Shown piece by piece: positions 59,445 to 64,000 of a stretch of DNA of 64,000 bases. The DNA is taken from NCBI RefSeq assembly GCF_000617845.2, contig NZ_DF820425.1:6516741-6580740 (forward strand), in the 5' to 3' direction. The notes under the pieces were generated by a model that saw nothing but the letters and a program-made list of their open reading frames with translations, ran no database searches and was not told the DNA's origin. The stretch is from Bradyrhizobium sp. DOA9 (lineage in GTDB: Bacteria; Pseudomonadota; Alphaproteobacteria; Rhizobiales; Xanthobacteraceae). Every line of letters begins with the position of its first letter. Within the stretch, counting starts at the first letter, position 1. The translations under genes and the position numbers were made by a program.

Positions 59445-60092
59445 TCAGGCCGGCAGAGCGGCGCGGCCGTAACTGCCGTAGCGCTCGACCACCCGCGCCA
59501 TTTCGTCGTCGGCAAGGATCGCGGGTGCGCCGGCCTGACAGGCGAGCAGATATTGCCGGGCCAGGGTTTCGAGCTTCACGGTGAGGTCGAAGGCCGCCTG
59601 CAGCCCTTTGCCGACGGCAATCATTCCGTGGTTCGCGAGCAGGCAGGCCTTGCGCTGCTTCAGCGCCGCGACCGCGCCATCGGCGAGAGCCCGGGTGCCG
59701 AATGTGGCGTAGGGTGCGCAGGGCACATCGTTGCCGCCAAAACTGGCGATCATGTAGTGGAATGCCGGAATTGGCTTTGCGAGGCTGGACAGCGCAACGC
59801 AGCAATCGGCATGGGTGTGCACCACCGCGTTCACATGCGGATAGGCGTTGAGGATCGCCAGGTGCATGTGCCATTCACTGGATGGCAAGCCGTCTCCAAC
59901 CACCGTTCCGTTGCGCTTCAAATGGACGAGACCGTCGATGGTCGTGTTGCCGCTATTGCCGCCGGTCGGCGTGATGAGAACGTCCTCTCCGATGCGACAG
60001 CTGACGTTTCCGCTGCTGCCGTGATTGAAGCCCTTGGCTTCCAGGCGCGCTACGGTCTCCAGCACGGATTGTCTGAGTTCGCGCTCGTTCAA
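59445..60092 (-). CDS. Class II aldolase family protein (OtnC type)
   Basis: Protein of 215 residues of the class II aldolase/adducin family: FNHGSSGNVSCRIGEDVLIT, the zinc histidines in EWHMHLAILNAYPHVNAVVH and ANHGMIAVGK. Paired with a DUF1537 kinase it resembles OtnC, the 3-oxo-tetronate 4-phosphate decarboxylase. The start is a TTG at 60092 overlapping the kinase stop (TTGA) with GGAGG 7 bases upstream. Substrate identity is inferred from the pairing. Confidence 0.85.
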   Translation of the reverse strand: MNERELRQSVLETVARLEAKGFNHGSSGNVSCRIGEDVLITPTGGNSGNTTIDGLVHLKRNGTVVGDGLPSSEWHMHLAILNAYPHVNAVVHTHADCCVALSSLAKPIPAFHYMIASFGGNDVPCAPYATFGTRALADGAVAALKQRKACLLANHGMIAVGKGLQAAFDLTVKLETLARQYLLACQAGAPAILADDEMARVVERYGSYGRAALPA

Positions 60093-61375
60093 TTGACTGC
60101 CTCCGGATTCAACATCGCGTCGAGCGTCGTCGCGAACAGGTCGACGGGGCCCAGCTTGCCGGACTTCAGACAAAGGGCCACCGGGTCCTCGTCTTCGGTC
60201 ACCGCAGTGCCGATGCCAGGTCCGCCGTAAGGACCAACCCGCAAACGTCGAATGCCGAGTTGCTCGACGATCGCACCAGACGTCTCGCCACCGGCCACCA
60301 CGAAACGCCGCACGCCGACGCTGCGAAGAGCGACGGCGAGCCGGCCGAGAATGGTCTCAGCGAGTTGCGCCGCACCTTCACGGCCATAGCGCTCATGAGC
60401 CATTTTGACCACGTGGGGCGGGCCAGAGGTGGCGAAACCGACAGGACCACGGTCCAGCCGCGGCCGCGCCCAGTCGAGCGCATCGCGAACCGTCGCCGCC
60501 ACATGTTCAGCTTTCAGGAGATCGATGCGAAGCACCGGATGAATCTTCTCGAATTCAGCGACTTGCTCCAACGTCCGCTCGGCGCAACTCCCGGCGAGAA
60601 CGACGCCGCCGCCGCCAACCGCGCGCAAACCGGGCGGTCTGCCGGCCGTGGCGATGAGCCCCCGCGCCCTCCAGATGTCCGGATAGTGCTGTACGATCGT
60701 CGCATTGCCCGTCATCAGCTTCCAATCGCAGGTGAGCGTGGCAAGCGTATCGAGATCCCGATCGTAGATCGCATCTGCAATGAAGTAGCGGATACCCTGT
60801 GCCGCCGCTTCCGCGATCGCGTGTCCCGCCGAGTCCGCGCCGGCGTTGATCTGCGAATGCGCCAGAAGCCCGACCCTGGCCCGCGTCTGGCGCTGCAGAA
60901 CCCGGACGAGATCGGGATCGGTCATCGGTGTCAGCGGATCATTGCGTTTCGGCGAGTCCGAGATCAACTCGGTCCCGAGAAACAGATGACCGTTATAGAC
61001 GGTCCTTCGAAGGGCAGGAGAAGCCGGGCAAAAGGCGGTGTAATCGGCACCAGTCAACTCCATCAGCAGATCGGAGACCGGGCCGATATTTCCCTGGTCG
61101 GTGGAATCGAACGTCGCGCAATATTTGAAGAAGATTTGCCGCGTGCCCCGCGCAAGCAGCGCCCGCGCCGCGTTCGCCGCCATACTGACGGCTTCGCTCG
61201 CGGCGATGACCCGCGTCTTCTGCGCGATCACGATGGCAGGCACGTCGCCGCAGCTGCCGACGAGATCGGGGTCGGTGACAAATCCGCATTCGATCCCGGC
61301 AGCAACCAGCATCGCGGCCGTTTCCATGCCGCCCGTCAGATCGTCCGCTACCACTCCGAAGATAAGCTTCGTCAC
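60089..61375 (-). CDS. Four-carbon acid sugar kinase family protein (OtnK type)
   Basis: Protein of 428 residues of the DUF1537/OtnK kinase family: FGVVADDLTGGMETAAMLVA (substrate site), FFKYCATFDSTDQGNIGPVS, and C-terminal nucleotide-site motif FVVAGGETSGAIVEQLGIRR with LRVGPYGGPGIGT. OtnK phosphorylates 3-oxo-tetronate or related acids. Start ATG 61375. It heads the OtnK-OtnC-shikimate-DH operon behind a TGATATATCA site. Confidence 0.9.
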   Translation of the reverse strand: MTKLIFGVVADDLTGGMETAAMLVAAGIECGFVTDPDLVGSCGDVPAIVIAQKTRVIAASEAVSMAANAARALLARGTRQIFFKYCATFDSTDQGNIGPVSDLLMELTGADYTAFCPASPALRRTVYNGHLFLGTELISDSPKRNDPLTPMTDPDLVRVLQRQTRARVGLLAHSQINAGADSAGHAIAEAAAQGIRYFIADAIYDRDLDTLATLTCDWKLMTGNATIVQHYPDIWRARGLIATAGRPPGLRAVGGGGVVLAGSCAERTLEQVAEFEKIHPVLRIDLLKAEHVAATVRDALDWARPRLDRGPVGFATSGPPHVVKMAHERYGREGAAQLAETILGRLAVALRSVGVRRFVVAGGETSGAIVEQLGIRRLRVGPYGGPGIGTAVTEDEDPVALCLKSGKLGPVDLFATTLDAMLNPEAVN

Positions 61376-61417
61376 GCGTCCTGGCAGAGTTCATGCAACA
61401 CCGGCGACGGTGATACA

Positions 61418-61427
61418 TGATATATCA
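61418..61427. promoter_or_regulatory. GntR-type operator before the OtnK operon
   Basis: TGATATATCA, the same palindrome as at 49318 and 58631, 43 bp upstream of the kinase start. Confidence 0.68.
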
Positions 61428-61548
61428 CATATGTGCAACACCGCCCGTCGACGGCCCCAACTTTTGTTTCCGGACCATGTACGCAGAAGGCGGCGCGAAC
61501 AAGCTGTTGCTGAAATTCCTCACTTTTCGTCCCAGGCCATCACAAGGC

Positions 61549-63519
61549 TCAGAGCAACATCGTCCATGATGCTGCCAGCATCAATGGCGCAATGGGGTTT
61601 CCGCTCAGGGTCAAACGTCGAAGCACAATTTCGCTGTCCTGGTTGGGAAGCATGATATCGACCGAGTCATCGCCGAACGGAAATACGGCGATGCGACCGG
61701 ACGAACTGTAGGCCGGCGCCGCATCGTCGCGACCAGGCAGCGTCCAGCTGATGCCGTTCCAGGCGGACCAGAACAACGTTTGCGTCGTGCTGATACCAAA
61801 CGCGCCCAAGACGCCGCCGATGCTTGCGACCCGCACGCCCATCGGCCTTGCCAAACTCAGAGCTGGCAAGAAACCGGCGACGATCCAGCCGTCGGGCGAT
61901 GCGATATTTCCGTCGCGGTGAATGAAATGGACGAGCGATCCATCTCGACCTCCGACGACAATATGGATCTGGCCGTCGTGCCAAGTGCCGTGGACGCCCA
62001 AGGCAGGGTCGACATCGGCGGTGACCGAAACAGTTGCGGTCTGCCAAGGACCAGGGCTGCGCCATTGTACCCATCGGACCTGATTGTCCGAGGCAACGGC
62101 GAACAGGTCAAGACGTTCGGGATCATGCGCAGCGGTCAGCGCTGCGATATTGGTCGCGGGAGCAAATCCAAATCCGTGCGTAATCGGCCCGACATGCGCC
62201 TGCCAGTCGGTATCGTCCGGGCTCCACCAAGTCGTGGCCAGTTCGTGATTGCGGTTGATGAAGAAGACATCGATGACATCGAGCTTGCGTGACACGGCGG
62301 CAATCTTTGAACCGATGCGGGCTGACATGTTTGGATTGAGCAACTGCGGAGCCGCCGCCCATTGTCCGGGATGGTCAGGCCCATCTGCCGTCCGCCACGT
62401 CGTCCACAGGCTGCCATCGATTCCGCCCCCGAACAGATCCACCAAGCCCCAGCGGCGCGAGGTGGCGGCGAGCGAAGCTGTGTCATAGAATCGCCCGTAG
62501 CCGAAATCGGCCATGGGGGTTTGCTCGGGTATGGCAAAGCCGCCCTCGCCCCATTCGCCCCATTGCGGGGTGTCAAGATACTGCCAGGCCGCACCTCGCG
62601 AGTGGAGGCTGAACGCGGCCGGCTGACCGGGAAGAAACGCCGAAAAGGCAAGCGCGCGATTGTCCTCGGGATGCGAGGGATCGGGCACGACCGAGCCATC
62701 GAAATCAATCGGCTCCATCCGGTGCACACTCGATGCACCGGTCTTGAGGCTGGCGCCATGCACCGCCCGGTCTCGGTTGTACCAGGCAAACTGACACGCG
62801 ATCCGGCCGAACCAGGGTAAGGTCCCGTCGGCGTCCTGGTAGATGGTGACGGCCGGGAGCATGAGACGCGCGGCAGCCTCGTCGAACACGATCGGCTGCA
62901 CCAGCGGGATACGAAAAAACCAGATGACCACGTTGGGAAACGCGGAGCGAATGAGCTTGCCGTCGGTCACGAACGGCGCACTGGGGGTCTGGTCGGCATC
63001 CGAGCAATAGACGCCCGGCCGATAACCGGCGGCCGCGACCGAGTCGAACCACCCCTTGAGGTAGCTCCTCGCGGCAGCATTGGACATGAACCCGTCTGCT
63101 TCGAGATCGAGGTAGATCGTGGCGCCGCGCTCGACGTCCACGAGATTGCCAGCGTCATGCTTGTTCGCAAGGTCAACTGCGTGCCGACCATCGGCTTCCC
63201 CATTCGCCTCGGTCCAGTTGGTGTTGGGGATGAAGTGGTGCGGCCTTGCTCCGGGAGGAACCGGCTGTCCCGCTTCGTCAACTCCGACGAACTGCCGTCC
63301 GAGAAAGAGCGGAGCAAGCCCGTATCCCGCGGATCGGAGAAAACGCCACGTGGAAACCTGGGGGGATCGCGATCGCCGCGATGTCCATGTCGATCCGCCA
63401 CCGCCGAACGAATGCGCCAGATAGAATCCGAGCCAGCGCAGGTTCGTGTGCGCGCGAATGTCCCCGACAACCGCGTCCCCGAGCGCCTCATAGCTGTCGC
63501 GATCGAAACCCCCGTACAT
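61549..63519 (-). CDS. DUF1906 (glycoside-hydrolase-like) protein with beta-propeller region
   Basis: Protein of 656 residues. The N-terminal ~230 match the DUF1906/Rv2525c-like TIM-barrel region: LRWLGFYLAHSFGG, ATIYLDLEADGF, YLKGWFDSVAAAGYRPGVYC and VTIYQDADGTLPWFG. The remaining ~400 show repeated W-x-x-W segments (SLWTTWRTADGP, ELATTWWSPDD, NQVRWVQWRSPG, QTLFWSAWNGIS), suggesting a lectin-like beta-propeller. No signal peptide is evident. The ATG at 63519 is taken. The protein is perhaps an exported or phage-related muramidase-like enzyme. This is unproved. Confidence 0.8.
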   Translation of the reverse strand: MYGGFDRDSYEALGDAVVGDIRAHTNLRWLGFYLAHSFGGGGSTWTSRRSRSPQVSTWRFLRSAGYGLAPLFLGRQFVGVDEAGQPVPPGARPHHFIPNTNWTEANGEADGRHAVDLANKHDAGNLVDVERGATIYLDLEADGFMSNAAARSYLKGWFDSVAAAGYRPGVYCSDADQTPSAPFVTDGKLIRSAFPNVVIWFFRIPLVQPIVFDEAAARLMLPAVTIYQDADGTLPWFGRIACQFAWYNRDRAVHGASLKTGASSVHRMEPIDFDGSVVPDPSHPEDNRALAFSAFLPGQPAAFSLHSRGAAWQYLDTPQWGEWGEGGFAIPEQTPMADFGYGRFYDTASLAATSRRWGLVDLFGGGIDGSLWTTWRTADGPDHPGQWAAAPQLLNPNMSARIGSKIAAVSRKLDVIDVFFINRNHELATTWWSPDDTDWQAHVGPITHGFGFAPATNIAALTAAHDPERLDLFAVASDNQVRWVQWRSPGPWQTATVSVTADVDPALGVHGTWHDGQIHIVVGGRDGSLVHFIHRDGNIASPDGWIVAGFLPALSLARPMGVRVASIGGVLGAFGISTTQTLFWSAWNGISWTLPGRDDAAPAYSSSGRIAVFPFGDDSVDIMLPNQDSEIVLRRLTLSGNPIAPLMLAASWTMLL

Positions 63520-63715
63520 TGGACACCTCTAGAGACTTGTGCAAAGCACTCGCGCGATGTTCTCGTCCAAGGAGACATTGCCATTCCAGGACCAACGCGG
63601 TCGCTCAGTTTCGAGTGTCATTGATTTTCCGACGTACTCGAGCTTTGGTGTTGCTCGGGCCTCGTCTTCTGTGGCGTCGAAGGAATATCCGCTCGCCACG
63701 AAAGGAAGTCGTCGT

Positions 63716-63982
63716 TCAATCTTGCCCTCGTCTAGCCCATGACCGCACCCCGCCGACCGTTACCGGCATGATGTCGGACACGTCGACAGTGAACTGAAAA
63801 ATCGTCTCCGCCCGCTTCGACTCCTCAGGATCGTGGAACGTGAGATACAGTTCCCAACAATCACTGTGCATGCGGCACACTTGGCTCTTCTCCACCGCGA
63901 TGCTTCTGAGCGCGCGTCGTTCGCTGAGAGCCTTGGCAAAAGCGGTCACCGCCTGCAAGCAGTTGGTCGCGGCAAAGTTCAT
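63716..63982 (-). CDS. Small protein of unknown function (88 aa)
   Basis: Protein of 88 residues starting MNFAATNCLQAVTAFAKALS, with a beta-rich middle (VCRMHSDCWELYLTFHD). It is not recognised. ATG 63982. It may continue in context to the right of the window. The 63520-63715 gap before the DUF1906 gene shows nothing. Confidence 0.5.
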   Translation of the reverse strand: MNFAATNCLQAVTAFAKALSERRALRSIAVEKSQVCRMHSDCWELYLTFHDPEESKRAETIFQFTVDVSDIMPVTVGGVRSWARRGQD

Positions 63983-64000
63983 CGCGCGGTCGCGCGAAGT

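Overview
The window looks like a chromosomal nitrogen-fixation island plus adjoining accessory DNA from a GC-rich alphaproteobacterium, most likely Bradyrhizobium or a close relative. The reasons are the fixR-nifA pair, a NifA with the oxygen-sensitive cysteine linker, the nifDKENX order, a SUF system inside the nif block, and sigma54 (-24/-12) promoters with TGT-N10-ACA NifA sites. This is inference from gene content. No nod genes are present, nifH is absent, and no rRNA, tRNA, CRISPR array or intact insertion sequence was seen.

Positions 1-32.5 kb form the nif island. A dienelactone-hydrolase fragment enters from the left edge with a small unknown gene. Next, on the minus strand, is a long operon led by nifB (start 8237): ferredoxin, IscA-like protein, TPR protein, LRV Fe-S protein, two NifZ proteins, two unknown proteins, a DegT-type protein lacking its PLP lysine, a plant-type ferredoxin, an unknown protein, a Rieske protein, an unknown protein and a group II truncated haemoglobin. 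A second minus operon is iscA-nifU-nifS-nifT-SIR2-like. It shares a NifA site with a divergent 196-aa unknown gene. The third, nifD-nifK-nifE-nifN-nifX-DUF269-DUF683-fdxB-hspQ, supplies the MoFe protein and the FeMo-co scaffold. sufE diverges from it. A fourth minus operon (ferredoxin-sufB-sufC-sufD-sufS-NifZ-like) has two NifA sites upstream, so Fe-S assembly appears to be co-regulated with nitrogenase. fixR-nifA closes the island, and a YqeB/EF2563-like gene plus a Bfd-like ferredoxin diverge from fixR behind their own sigma54 promoter.

Positions 32.5-47.5 kb are accessory metabolism: a metallo-beta-lactamase-fold hydrolase with a divergent LysR regulator, a two-subunit molybdenum hydroxylase (IorAB type), an SDR/SRPBCC/DUF3108 operon, a TetR regulator, an MFS transporter, a group II amino-acid decarboxylase, a DUF3313-like lipoprotein and an exported alpha/beta hydrolase. 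A shared inverted repeat (TTRCACT-N-NGTGYRA) lies in front of four of these transcription units and suggests one TetR regulon.

Positions 47.5-61.4 kb hold two gene remnants and then a compact catabolic locus: a class III aminotransferase, a GntR regulator, two N,N-dimethylformamidase-type large subunits with one small subunit, a complete spermidine/putrescine-type ABC importer, a shikimate-dehydrogenase-like enzyme, an OtnC-type aldolase and an OtnK-type kinase. The palindrome TGATATATCA sits before three of its units. I read this as an undescribed amide (or amide-linked acid-sugar) uptake and degradation pathway. The right end carries a DUF1906/beta-propeller protein and a small unknown gene.
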